A stretch of 64,000 bases of DNA from Streptomyces sp. SCL15-4. GTDB lineage: Bacteria; Actinomycetota; Actinomycetes; Streptomycetales; Streptomycetaceae. This document shows positions 17,664-25,591 of the stretch, piece after piece; the first letter of the stretch is position 1, and each line of letters opens with the position of its first letter. The notes beneath the pieces are model-generated. The model saw nothing but the letters and a program-made list of their open reading frames with translations, was not told the origin of the DNA and did not search any database. The DNA is taken from NCBI RefSeq assembly GCF_033366695.1, contig NZ_JAOBTQ010000001.1:372001-436000 (forward strand), given 5' to 3'. The translations under genes and the position numbers were made by a program.

Positions 17664-18647
17664 TCACCGGCGAGGGAAGTGCGGCAGGACGTCCTCGGCG
17701 AGTTCGCGCAGTACGTCGTCGACGGGCCGCTCGTTGGGACGCAGGTTGAAGGAGACATGGGCGACGCCGAGATCGGCCATCCGCCCCAGGTGGTCGATCA
17801 GGCCCTTGCTCCCGACGCTGAGTCCCAGCCGGATGGGCCGGGGCGGAGCGTCCGGGTCCTCTCGCAGGTGCAGCACCATGGGCGTCAGGTACGGCTTGCC
17901 GCCTCCGGTGAGCCGCTGCCACTCGCGCGTCTTCAGGCGCAGGGCGCCAAGGTCGCGCGGGTAGTCGAGGGAGGCGTCGGCGTGCTCGGCGATCCACTCC
18001 GGGGTCTGCTGCGCGCCGCCGGCGACGGCGATCGGGATGCCCGCCGCGTGGACGGGCCTGGGCAGGACGGCGAGCTGCCGGTCGGCGCCGAGGCCGGCCC
18101 GGGGCAGCTCCAGCGGGCCACCGCGCCAGGCGGCGCGCAGAGTCTCCACGCCTTCGCGGAACGCTGTGCCACGCTGCCGGAAGTCCCGCCCGAAGAGCGG
18201 ATACTCCACCGGGCGGTCGCCGCTCGCGAGCCCGAGCAGCATGCGGCCGTCCGCGAGCACGTCCACGGTGGCGGCGGCCTTGGCGACCAGCAGGGGCTCG
18301 CGCAGGGGCAGCACGATCGCGCTGGTGGCGAGGACGGCGTCGTCCGTGACGGCGGCCAGATGACCGAGGTGGGTGAAGGTCTCGAAGACGGATCCGGCGT
18401 CGCCGAACTGCACGGGGTCGTAGAGCGGCACGTCGCGCAGCCACAGGGCGGCGAAGCCGAGCCGGTCGGCGAGCCGGGCGAGCCGGGTGTGTCCGGTCAG
18501 GTCGGGGACGCCGAAGGGGCGGCCGGCCTCGCGGCCGGCGTGCTGCCGTGCCGGGTCCCAGTCGTTGTCGAGGGGGAGTTCGACTCCGAGGGTGAGCCGC
18601 CCGGGGGCGGGGGCCAGACGGGCGAGTGCGGGGTGCGGGGATGCCAC
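17664..18647 (-). CDS. LLM class flavin-dependent oxidoreductase
   Basis: The 327-residue protein is a luciferase-like monooxygenase: LTLGVELPLDNDW at the first strand, LADRLGFAALWLRDVPLYDP, VLATSAIVLPLREPLLVAKAAATVDVLADGRMLLGLASGDRPVEYPLFG, and IPIAVAGGAQQTPEWIAEHAD. It would use FMN or F420 from a separate reductase. Conserved active-site details cannot be assigned. It sits between two aldo/keto reductases, consistent with a redox or electrophile-response island. Confidence 0.85.
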   Translation of the reverse strand: MASPHPALARLAPAPGRLTLGVELPLDNDWDPARQHAGREAGRPFGVPDLTGHTRLARLADRLGFAALWLRDVPLYDPVQFGDAGSVFETFTHLGHLAAVTDDAVLATSAIVLPLREPLLVAKAAATVDVLADGRMLLGLASGDRPVEYPLFGRDFRQRGTAFREGVETLRAAWRGGPLELPRAGLGADRQLAVLPRPVHAAGIPIAVAGGAQQTPEWIAEHADASLDYPRDLGALRLKTREWQRLTGGGKPYLTPMVLHLREDPDAPPRPIRLGLSVGSKGLIDHLGRMADLGVAHVSFNLRPNERPVDDVLRELAEDVLPHFPRR

Positions 18648-18765
18648 GGTGGGTCCTTCCGGGGCGGGTACGGCGCCCCGTCCCGGGCATCCGCCCGGGA
18701 CGGGGTTGCGGTGTGCGCGGCTCTCGAGCCGTATCGGTGCCGGTGTACCGGCTCGGGCCCGCGGA

Positions 18766-19590
18766 TCAGTTGAACTGGTCCGGGTGGGGGCCGGTGCGCA
18801 GGCCGCGGTCGGCGGCCTCGATCGCGGTCATGTCCTCGTCGGTGAGCCGGAAGTCGAACACGTCGAGGTTCTGGCGGATGCGGGCCGGGGTGACCGACTT
18901 GGGGATGACGATGTTGCCGAGCTGGAGGTGCCAGCGCAGGACCACCTGGGCGGGGGTCTTGCCGGTGCGGTCGGCGACGGCGGTGACGGCGGGATCGTCC
19001 AGGACCGCGCCCTGGGCGAGCGGGCTCCACGCCTCGGTGGCGATGCCGTGCCGGGCGTGGAAGGCGCGCAGCTCGGCCTGCTGGAGACCCGGGTGCAGCT
19101 CGATCTGGTTGACCGCCGGGACGAGCGCGCTGTTGTCCAGCAGCCGCTGAAGGTGGGCGGGCTGGAAGTTGGAGACACCGGCGGCCCGGATCCGTCCCTC
19201 GCCGGCGAGGCGCTCGATGGCGCGCCAGGAGTCCAGGTACAGGTCGCGGGCGGGAGTGGGCCAGTGGATCAGGTAGAGGTCGAGGTGGTCCAGGCCGAGC
19301 TTGGCGAGGCTGGCGTCGAAGGCCCGCAGGGTGGCGTCGTAGCCCTGGTCGGCGTTCCACAGCTTGGACGTGACGAACAGCTCCCGGCGGGGCAGCCCGG
19401 AGGCGGCCAGCGCCCGGCCGACGCCGCCCTCGTTGCCGTAGATCGCCGCGGTGTCGATGCTGCGGTATCCGGCTTCCAGGGCGTTGGTGACGGCGGCGGC
19501 GGTCTGGTCGTCGGGGACCTGGAAGACGCCGAAGCCGAGCTGGGGGATCTCGACGCCGTTGTTCAGCTTCACGGCGGGGACGGTGGTCAT
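18766..19590 (-). CDS. aldo/keto reductase, 2,5-diketo-gluconate reductase type
   Basis: The 274-residue protein has the AKR5-like pattern: VKLNNGVEIPQLGFGVFQVP, the Asp/Tyr of YRSIDTAAIYGNEGGVGRAL, the Lys of FVTSKLWNADQG, and the His of LYLIHWPTPARD. The C-terminal IPKSVTPARIRQNLDVFDF and RTGPHPDQFN are family-typical. It reduces small carbonyl compounds with NADPH. It is in the minus-strand redox island, after the GlcG-like gene with an 80-base gap. Confidence 0.9.
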   Translation of the reverse strand: MTTVPAVKLNNGVEIPQLGFGVFQVPDDQTAAAVTNALEAGYRSIDTAAIYGNEGGVGRALAASGLPRRELFVTSKLWNADQGYDATLRAFDASLAKLGLDHLDLYLIHWPTPARDLYLDSWRAIERLAGEGRIRAAGVSNFQPAHLQRLLDNSALVPAVNQIELHPGLQQAELRAFHARHGIATEAWSPLAQGAVLDDPAVTAVADRTGKTPAQVVLRWHLQLGNIVIPKSVTPARIRQNLDVFDFRLTDEDMTAIEAADRGLRTGPHPDQFN

Positions 19591-19670
19591 GGTGTGGCTC
19601 TCTTTCAGTCGGTGTGGTCGGTGAGGGTGTGTGGTTCGGCGTGGTCTGCGGGGGCTTCGCGGGGTGCGGG

Positions 19671-20093
19671 TCAGCGGGCGAGTTCCTCCAGCACGGTGGC
19701 CGCGAAGGCGTGGTCCTGCTCGGGCGCGCCGCCGCCGACGCCCACCGCTCCGACCAGACGGCCGTCGCGGTGGACGGGGACGCCGCCCGCGATGAACAGC
19801 AGCGGCCGGTCCAGTGCGGTGGGCAGGGAGTGGAACGGCCCGTCGGGCTTGACGAGGTCGACCGGGCCGGCGGTCGGCGCGTTCAGCTGAAGGGCGGTGT
19901 ACGCCTTGCGGGTGCTGGTCTCGCCGGGGATCAGGACCGCGCGGTCGTCGCGGCGGAAGGCGAGCAGGTGCCCGCCCGCGTCCAGGACGGTGACGCTGAC
20001 CGGGACCCCGGCGGCCTCGGCGGCGGCCCGGGCGGCCGCGATCAACATGTCGGCGTCGGTGGTGGTCAGCGGAGTGACGGCGGTGGCGTTCAT
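19671..20093 (-). CDS. GlcG/HbpS family protein
   Basis: The 140-residue protein has the GlcG/HbpS fold markers: DADMLIAAARAAAEAAGVPVSVTVLDAGGHLLAFRRDD, STRKAYTAL, and GGVPVHRDGRLVGAVGVGGG. The Streptomyces founder HbpS binds heme and senses redox stress, but that form is secreted; this protein has no signal peptide. It could be a small ligand- or cobalamin-binding relative. It lies directly after the MFS gene and is probably cotranscribed with it. Confidence 0.82.
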   Translation of the reverse strand: MNATAVTPLTTTDADMLIAAARAAAEAAGVPVSVTVLDAGGHLLAFRRDDRAVLIPGETSTRKAYTALQLNAPTAGPVDLVKPDGPFHSLPTALDRPLLFIAGGVPVHRDGRLVGAVGVGGGAPEQDHAFAATVLEELAR

Positions 20094-20143
20094 GGTGCTT
20101 CTCCTCGGGGAGCGATGGCGCTTGTCCTGGGGAGGAGAGGAGG

Positions 20144-21340
20144 TCAGTGGTGGACGGGGGCAGCCGCGGGGGCGGTGGACGCGCCGTCCCGTGCGGGGGT
20201 GCGCCGTTCCAGGGCGGCGGACCAGAAGGCCAGGAGGAGAGCGGCGGCGGCGAGGACGGCGCCGACCCAGTTCGGTGCGGTGTAGCCGAGGCCGGCGGCG
20301 ATGACCACGCCGCCGAGCCAGGCGGCGAGCGCGTTGCCGAGGTTGAACGCCCCGATGTTCACGGCCGAGGCCAGGGTGGGAGCGCCGTGCGCCTGGTCGA
20401 GGACGCGCTTTTGCAGCGGCGGTACGGTGGCGAAGCCGAGCGCCCCGACGAGCAGGATGGCGATCGCGGCGAGGATCTTGTGGTGCGCGAACACGGTGAA
20501 CAGCGCGAGGACCACGGCGAGGCCGCCGAGAGCGGTGTACAGCATCGGCATCAGCTTGCGGTCGGCGTAGCGGCCCCCGAGCAGATTGCCGAGGAACATG
20601 CCGACACCGAAGAGCACCAGCAGCCAGGTGACCGCGCCGTCGGAGTAGCCGGCGACGTGGGTCATCATCGGCGCTATGTAGGTGATCGCGGCGAACACAC
20701 CGCCGAAGCCGAGCACCGTCATCGCCATCGCGAGCAGCACCTGCGGGTTGCGGAACGCGGTCAGCTCCCCGCGCAGGCGCGCGCCCTCGGGCCGGGGCAT
20801 GGCGGGCACGAGCCTGACGATGCCGAGCAGGCCGACCACGCCGAGCGCGGCGACGACGGCGAACGTGGTCCGCCATCCCACCGCCTGTCCGATGAACGTG
20901 CCCAGCGGCACGCCGACGATGTTCGCGACGGTCAGGCCGGTGAACATCGTGGCGATGGCGCCGGCCTTCTTGTCCGGGGCGACCAGGTCGGCGGCGACCA
21001 CCGAGCCGATGCCGAAGAAGGCGCCGTGGGCCAGTGAGGCCACGATGCGGCCGGCGAGCATCACGCCGAAGCTCGGCGCCAGCGCGGAGAGCAGGTTGCC
21101 GGCGACGAACAGGCCCATCAGCCAGATGAGCATCGTCTTGCGACCGACCCTGGTGCCGAGCACGGTCATGAGCGGGGCGCCGATGACAACGCCGATCGCG
21201 TAGCCGGTGACCAGCAGACCGGCGGTCGGGATGGAGACGCCGTAGTCTCCGGCGATCTCGGGCAGCAGACCCATGATCACGAATTCGGTGGTCCCGATTC
21301 CGAAGGCCCCGATGGCCAGGGCGAGGAGTGCGAGAGGCAT
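20144..21340 (-). CDS. MFS drug-efflux-type transporter
   Basis: The 398-residue protein has twelve predicted membrane helices and the DHA1 family start MPLALLALAIGAFGIGTTEFVIMGLLPEIA, as in AraJ/ChlR-like exporters. The loop GTRVGRKTMLIW corresponds to MFS motif A. The ATG at 21340 was used; an upstream frame lacks membrane character. It is divergent from marR, the classic arrangement in which MarR represses both itself and an efflux pump. Confidence 0.9.
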   Translation of the reverse strand: MPLALLALAIGAFGIGTTEFVIMGLLPEIAGDYGVSIPTAGLLVTGYAIGVVIGAPLMTVLGTRVGRKTMLIWLMGLFVAGNLLSALAPSFGVMLAGRIVASLAHGAFFGIGSVVAADLVAPDKKAGAIATMFTGLTVANIVGVPLGTFIGQAVGWRTTFAVVAALGVVGLLGIVRLVPAMPRPEGARLRGELTAFRNPQVLLAMAMTVLGFGGVFAAITYIAPMMTHVAGYSDGAVTWLLVLFGVGMFLGNLLGGRYADRKLMPMLYTALGGLAVVLALFTVFAHHKILAAIAILLVGALGFATVPPLQKRVLDQAHGAPTLASAVNIGAFNLGNALAAWLGGVVIAAGLGYTAPNWVGAVLAAAALLLAFWSAALERRTPARDGASTAPAAAPVHH

Positions 21341-21391
21341 GGCGCCGTCCTTCGTACGATTGCTAGTGCGCCTTACAAGCGTCGACAATAC

Positions 21392-21487
21392 TTGCATACG
21401 CGCGCTACATGCAAACGCGGACATCCCTCGCCCGGATAGACCTCGTGGCCGACCACGCCAAAGATACTTGCAAAAGCCTTATGTAAG
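21392..21487. promoter_or_regulatory. two MarR-type operators in the MFS/marR divergent promoter
   Basis: TTGCAT at 21392-21397 and ATGCAA at 21409-21414 form one palindrome, within ATACTTGCATACGCGCGCTA. A second, CTTGCA at 21467-21472 and TGTAAG at 21482-21487, follows ATA in the same way and matches in five of six positions. Both lie between the divergent MFS and marR starts (21340 and 21556). The shared ATACTTGCA half-site also occurs at 17618. Confidence 0.65.
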
Positions 21488-21555
21488 CTCTAGCTGATAT
21501 TTCCACACAGGGCGTATCCTGGTGCCGAGTCTCATCCGGAAGGAGACCCGGACCC

Positions 21556-22041
21556 ATGACCGCCACGGATCCCTCGCTGACCGCTCTGGCCAACGGATGG
21601 GCAGCCCTCTACCTCCTGTACGGCAGGATCGAGGCGCACATCGAGCGCGCGCTGCAGTCGGCGCACGATCTGAGCGTGCGCGAGTACTCGCTGCTGGACG
21701 TGCTCAGCCGCCAGCACGACGGCGAGGGCGGGCACCTGCAGATGAAGCAGGTCGCCGACGCGGTGGTGCTCAGCCAGAGCGCCACGACCCGTCTGGTCAC
21801 CCGCCTGGAGGACCGCGGCCTGCTCTCCCGCTACCTGTGTCCGACCGACCGCCGCGGCATCTACGCCGATGTCAGCGACGCGGGTCTGAGACTTTTGCGA
21901 GAGGCCCGGCCGACCAACGACACGGCCCTCAGAGAGGCGCTCGGCGAAGCCGCCGGGAATCCCAGGCTGGCTCCTCTGGTCACGGCGCTTGAGGCGATGC
22001 ACCCGACGCACCGGAACGCCGCTCTCCTCCCGGCACGGTAG
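21556..22041 (+). CDS. MarR family transcriptional regulator
   Basis: The 161-residue protein has the winged-helix MarR domain: LSVREYSLLDVLSRQ, the recognition region LQMKQVADAVVLSQSATTRLVTRLEDRGLL, and the wing RYLCPTDRRGIYADVSDAG. MarR proteins are dimers that release DNA on binding phenolic or oxidising ligands. It probably controls the divergent MFS gene and the redox genes downstream of it. The start is an ATG after GGAAGGAGA. Confidence 0.9.
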   Translation: MTATDPSLTALANGWAALYLLYGRIEAHIERALQSAHDLSVREYSLLDVLSRQHDGEGGHLQMKQVADAVVLSQSATTRLVTRLEDRGLLSRYLCPTDRRGIYADVSDAGLRLLREARPTNDTALREALGEAAGNPRLAPLVTALEAMHPTHRNAALLPAR

Positions 22042-22062
22042 AAGAAGCCTTGACCTGGAAGG

Positions 22063-22091
22063 GCGGGCGGGCGCGTCGACGGCCCGCCCGC
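22063..22091 (+). terminator. hairpin after marR
   Basis: GCGGGCGGGC at 22063-22072 pairs perfectly with GCCCGCCCGC at 22082-22091 across a 9-base loop, 21 bases after the marR stop. The rest of the interval to 22521 holds no supported gene. It separates the marR island from cluster A, and a second hairpin for the end of cluster A was not evident. Confidence 0.6.
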
Positions 22092-22521
22092 TCGGCGCGT
22101 TCCCGGTGCTGCACGCGGTATGTGTGAGATCTGCCCGGGGCCGGGCGGACCGCCGGAGGCGCGCGCCATCACGAGCGGACGTCTCTCCGCCGGACGCGGT
22201 GAGCGCATGGGACTCACGGCATGTCGGTCAGGGCCGCCAGGCGGCCGGCGACGCCGCACTCACGCGTCCGCCCCGTTTCCGCCGCCCGCGCGCAGTCGCC
22301 GCTCCGCTGCGGCCCGTTCCTCCGCACGCCGGGCCAAACGTTCGGTCTCGGCGCGCTGCTTAGGTGCAGGTGGGTGGCGGAAGTTCACGGGCGCGGCGGC
22401 GCCGGTACGCCGCATTCGGGCGACGTCGGCTCCGTCTCAGAGGTCCATGACGAGTCCCCTCCCCCGCAGCCCGGCCTTCGGGAAACGTGCGCGAACCGCC
22501 GCCACCGGCCCCGTCAGGTGG

Positions 22522-22680
22522 TTACACGCCGTACGCCCAGGGAGCGGAGTCGCCGGGCCAGTCGCTCTCGTGGACGCTGTGAGCGGTCTCGCGTGCTTCG
22601 GGCAGCTGGAGGGGTGCGGGCCACATCTCGTAGGTCTCCAGGCTGCCGGGTCCGCTGTCGTGGTCGTCGATGTCGGGCAT
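22522..22680 (-). CDS. 52-residue acidic peptide, candidate precursor or scaffold peptide
   Basis: This short gene starts at an ATG preceded by AAAGGAACAGCG, an unusually good ribosome binding site, 44 bases after the stop of the solute-binding-like gene and on the same strand. The peptide is acidic at its N-terminus (MPDIDDHDSGPGSLETYE) and ends WPGDSAPWAYGV. It has four Trp or aromatic-rich spots, three of them Trp, no Cys, no membrane segment and no LysW-type zinc motif. I recognise no family. As the last gene of an operon with an ATP-grasp ligase, a FemAB-like protein and a creatininase-family protein, it could be a ribosomal precursor or carrier peptide; that is inference. A short accessory protein is the alternative. 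Confidence 0.65.
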   Translation of the reverse strand: MPDIDDHDSGPGSLETYEMWPAPLQLPEARETAHSVHESDWPGDSAPWAYGV

Positions 22681-22724
22681 CGCTGTTCCTTTCGGCCGGG
22701 TGCGGTGGTGGTCGTCGTCGGGGG

Positions 22725-24278
22725 TCAGGGGCGGCGTCGGAACATCCGGAGCACCGGTTCTCCGAACATGTCGACCACGGGCCCGTCGACCTCGAACCCG
22801 TCCAGGTTCACGAGGTGGTACTGGACCCCGAACCACAGCGGGATCAGCGGAAGGTCCTGGCAGGCCTTGGCCTCCGCCTCCGCGTACAGGGCCCGGCGCT
22901 CCGCGGCGTCGGCGGTGGCGCGGGCCTTTTCGATGAGGGCGTCCACGCCGGCGTCGCGGTAGCGGGTGAAGTTGTCGTCGCTGATGGACGCCGAGTGGAA
23001 CAGCGGGTAGAGGAAGTTGTCGACGGACGGGTAGTCGATCGCCCAGGTCATGCGGAACATGGTGTCCGCGCGGCCCAGCCACTCCAGGAACTCGGGCCAG
23101 GCCATCGGCCGCGGCGTCACGTTCCATCCGAGGTTCTCGTTGAGCTGCCCGACCAGGGTGCTCACCCAGCCGTCGTGGCCGAGACCGGCGTTGTAGGTGA
23201 AGTCCGTGGTGACGGGCTCGATGCCGTGCGCGTCGAGCAGGGCGCGCGCGGCGGCGGGGTCGTAACGGATCGCGGTGAGGTCGGCGTCGTCGTCGCCCCG
23301 CAGGGCCGGCGGCAGGACGCGCCGCGCGATCGGGCGCGTGCCGCTGAACGCGGAGTCGATGATGGCCTGCCGGTCGACGGCCATGGCCGCCGCGCGCCGC
23401 ACCACGGGGTTGTCGAACGGAGGCGTGTCGACGGGGAAACCGACGTACTGCATGAGGGCGCAGGGGGTGCGGCGGAAGCGTTCGCCGAGGGGAAGGGCGT
23501 CGGGGATCCGGGCCGGCGGCACCTTCACCACGTCGAGTTCGCCTCGGTGCCAGTCCTGGTAGGCGTCCTCCAGTTCCTCGTAGATGCGGAACTCCAGCCG
23601 GTCCAGGGTTCCGGCCCCGCCGTCGGGGAAGGCACGGTTGCGCGCGTGGTATTCGTCGAACCGTTCCAGGACGATCCCCTGTCCGGTGACCCACGGCTCG
23701 GCGACGCGGTACGGGCCGGTGCTCACCGGGGCCACGCGGAAGGCGTCGGGATCGCCCTCGGCGAGTTCCGCGGGAACCGCGGCCGTCACGCGGTGGCCGA
23801 AGACCGCGGGTATCTCGTGGAACGGGTGGACGAGCCGGACCCGCAGCCGCCGCGGCCCGATCGCGGTCACGCCGCTCAGCGTGCGCGCGGCGCCGGACCG
23901 CACCTCCTCGTAGCCCTGGACGCAGGCCAGGTGGTAGGCGAGCTTGGAGCCGGTCTCCGGGCGGGCCACGCGGGAGAGCGAGTAGACGTAGTCGGCGGCG
24001 GTGACCTCCCGGCCGTGGTGGAAGCGGACACCGGGCCGCAGGTGGAAGTCCACCTGGGTGCCGTCCTCGGTGACCTCCCAGCGTTCGGCCGCCGCCGGCC
24101 GCGGTTCGCCCGTCCCCGGGTCGTAGTCCACGAGGGGGTCGGCGAGGAACCTCAGGAGCAGCGCGCCGTCGTGCTCGAAGCCGTTGCACGGGTCGATCGA
24201 GGACGGCTCCCCGATGAAGACCCGCACCCGTGTGGAGGTGTCGGGCCCGGGGTCCGGGGCGGTCGTGGTCGGGTTCAC
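22725..24278 (-). CDS. cytoplasmic SBP_bac_5 (oligopeptide-binding-like) protein
   Basis: The 517-residue protein is a family 5 solute-binding protein: RVFIGEPSSIDPCNGFEHDGALLL at the start, LRPGVRFHHGREVTAADYVYSLSRVARPETGS, STGPYRVAEPWVTGQGIVLERF, NPVVRRAAAMAVDRQAII and the C-terminal domain to LPLIPLWFGVQYHL. Family members normally carry a lipoprotein signal and deliver peptides to an ABC importer. Here the GTG start overlaps the previous stop (GTGA), there is no signal peptide or lipobox, and no permease or ATPase gene is near. It should be cytoplasmic, perhaps binding a peptide intermediate or the adjacent 52-residue peptide. Confidence 0.8.
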   Translation of the reverse strand: MNPTTTAPDPGPDTSTRVRVFIGEPSSIDPCNGFEHDGALLLRFLADPLVDYDPGTGEPRPAAAERWEVTEDGTQVDFHLRPGVRFHHGREVTAADYVYSLSRVARPETGSKLAYHLACVQGYEEVRSGAARTLSGVTAIGPRRLRVRLVHPFHEIPAVFGHRVTAAVPAELAEGDPDAFRVAPVSTGPYRVAEPWVTGQGIVLERFDEYHARNRAFPDGGAGTLDRLEFRIYEELEDAYQDWHRGELDVVKVPPARIPDALPLGERFRRTPCALMQYVGFPVDTPPFDNPVVRRAAAMAVDRQAIIDSAFSGTRPIARRVLPPALRGDDDADLTAIRYDPAAARALLDAHGIEPVTTDFTYNAGLGHDGWVSTLVGQLNENLGWNVTPRPMAWPEFLEWLGRADTMFRMTWAIDYPSVDNFLYPLFHSASISDDNFTRYRDAGVDALIEKARATADAAERRALYAEAEAKACQDLPLIPLWFGVQYHLVNLDGFEVDGPVVDMFGEPVLRMFRRRP

Positions 24279-25591
24279 TGGCTGTCTCCTCCTGTGCCTT
24301 CCCGGCGGAGCTTGAACAGGTCGGGGCCGGCGAGCCGCTCGGCCAGGGTGAAGATCTCCTGCGGGTGGTCGACGGCCGCCACCACCCGCACCAGATTGCT
24401 CGCCGTCCCGTCGGCGGAGTCCACCACGCTGTCGCGCGCGACGACGTGGTGGACACTGCGGATGCCGGGCACGTCCCGCAGCGCAGCCGCGTCCGGCGCG
24501 ACCTCGACCCGGTGCCGGCCGCCCGGGGGCTGCGGCGTCAGGTACGCCGACCAGCGCCGGCAGCGCACGTCGACCTCGGGGCGGTCGCCGACGGACAGCC
24601 GGGCCAGGTTGAGCGGCAGGTCGTAGTCCGCGACCAGGAGCAGCTGCTCCGGGACGCTGCCGCCGACCCGGCCGTTCACCTCGATGATCCGGGGGCCGCC
24701 GGAGGTGAGCTTCACCTCGGTGTGCGTGGCGCCGAACCGCACTCCCAGCGCCCGGTGCGCGGCCCGTACCTGGGCGACGGCGGCGGCGGTCTCGGCTTCG
24801 GGGCGCAGGGCCGGCAGGATGTGCCCGTTCTCCCGGTACGGCAGCGAGAGCGGCAGCTTGTCGGAGACCGCCAGGACGTGCGTCTCGCCGTCCACCACCA
24901 GCGCTTCGACGGACAGGTAGTCGCCCAGCCCGCCTTCGGTCCACCGCGGGTCGCCGGTCAGTTCCTCCTCCAGCAGCATCACCGGACGGTGGTGGGCGAT
25001 CCGGTCGTCGGCGAGCGCGAGCGCGCGCGCGTGCTGCCAGGCGTCCGCCAGCAGGCCGGGGTGTTCCACCCGGAAGGTGGCCGTACTGCCCATGCCGACC
25101 GACGGCTTGAGGACCGCGGGGAACGGGCAGGTGGCCGCGGCCCGGCGCACGTCCGCGGCGTCGCGCAGTTCCACGACGCGGGGCGTGGGCAGGCCGCCGT
25201 CGCGCAGCCGGGCGCGCTGTATCCGCTTGTCCTGGAGGGCGTCGAGCACGTCCGGCGGGTTGGCGGGCAGGCCGAGGCCGTGGGCGACGCGCTGGGCGAG
25301 GTGGACGACGCGCTCGCTGAAGGCGAGGACGCCCGCCGCGTGCGTGCGCGCCGCCACGTCGGACAGCACCTGCCGGACGTCCTCGGGCCGGGTCACGGCG
25401 GTGACCGAGCCGCCGGCCTCCGTGGCCGCCGCCAGGGCGGTGGCGCGCCGCTGCCGTGGTCCGTCCGCCTCGACGGCGAGCCAGACCGCGTGCACCTCGA
25501 ACTCGTCCAGCAGTGACGGCAGGTACAGGGAGGGATGGGGTCCGCCCGGTGCGTCGGCGATCACCAGGGGCGTCTTGGGCGCTGCGGTCAC
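24275..25591 (-). CDS. ATP-grasp carboxylate-amine ligase (L-amino-acid-ligase-like)
   Basis: The 438-residue protein has the ATP-grasp order: PPDVLDALQDKRIQRARLRDGGLPTP before the central domain, then FPAVLKPSVGMGSTATFRV with the ATP Lys and glycine loop, the VEALVVDGETHVLAVSDK strand, and the metal-binding FGATHTEVKLTSGGPRIIEVNGRVGGS. A C-terminal extra domain resembles that of BacD-type L-amino-acid ligases. Such enzymes form an acyl phosphate and then an amide bond. It overlaps both neighbours by 4 bases. It probably joins the pathway's unusual amino acid to an amino acid or peptide. Confidence 0.82.
   Translation of the reverse strand: MTAAPKTPLVIADAPGGPHPSLYLPSLLDEFEVHAVWLAVEADGPRQRRATALAAATEAGGSVTAVTRPEDVRQVLSDVAARTHAAGVLAFSERVVHLAQRVAHGLGLPANPPDVLDALQDKRIQRARLRDGGLPTPRVVELRDAADVRRAAATCPFPAVLKPSVGMGSTATFRVEHPGLLADAWQHARALALADDRIAHHRPVMLLEEELTGDPRWTEGGLGDYLSVEALVVDGETHVLAVSDKLPLSLPYRENGHILPALRPEAETAAAVAQVRAAHRALGVRFGATHTEVKLTSGGPRIIEVNGRVGGSVPEQLLLVADYDLPLNLARLSVGDRPEVDVRCRRWSAYLTPQPPGGRHRVEVAPDAAALRDVPGIRSVHHVVARDSVVDSADGTASNLVRVVAAVDHPQEIFTLAERLAGPDLFKLRREGTGGDSQ

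Noticed and set aside
22522..22680. LysW-type amino-group carrier protein
   Set aside because: The peptide has the right size and is acidic, and an ATP-grasp gene is adjacent, but there is no CPxCG zinc motif and the C-terminus is not EDWGE.
22725..24278. Part of an ABC oligopeptide importer
   Set aside because: No permease, ATPase, lipobox or signal peptide is found around it.
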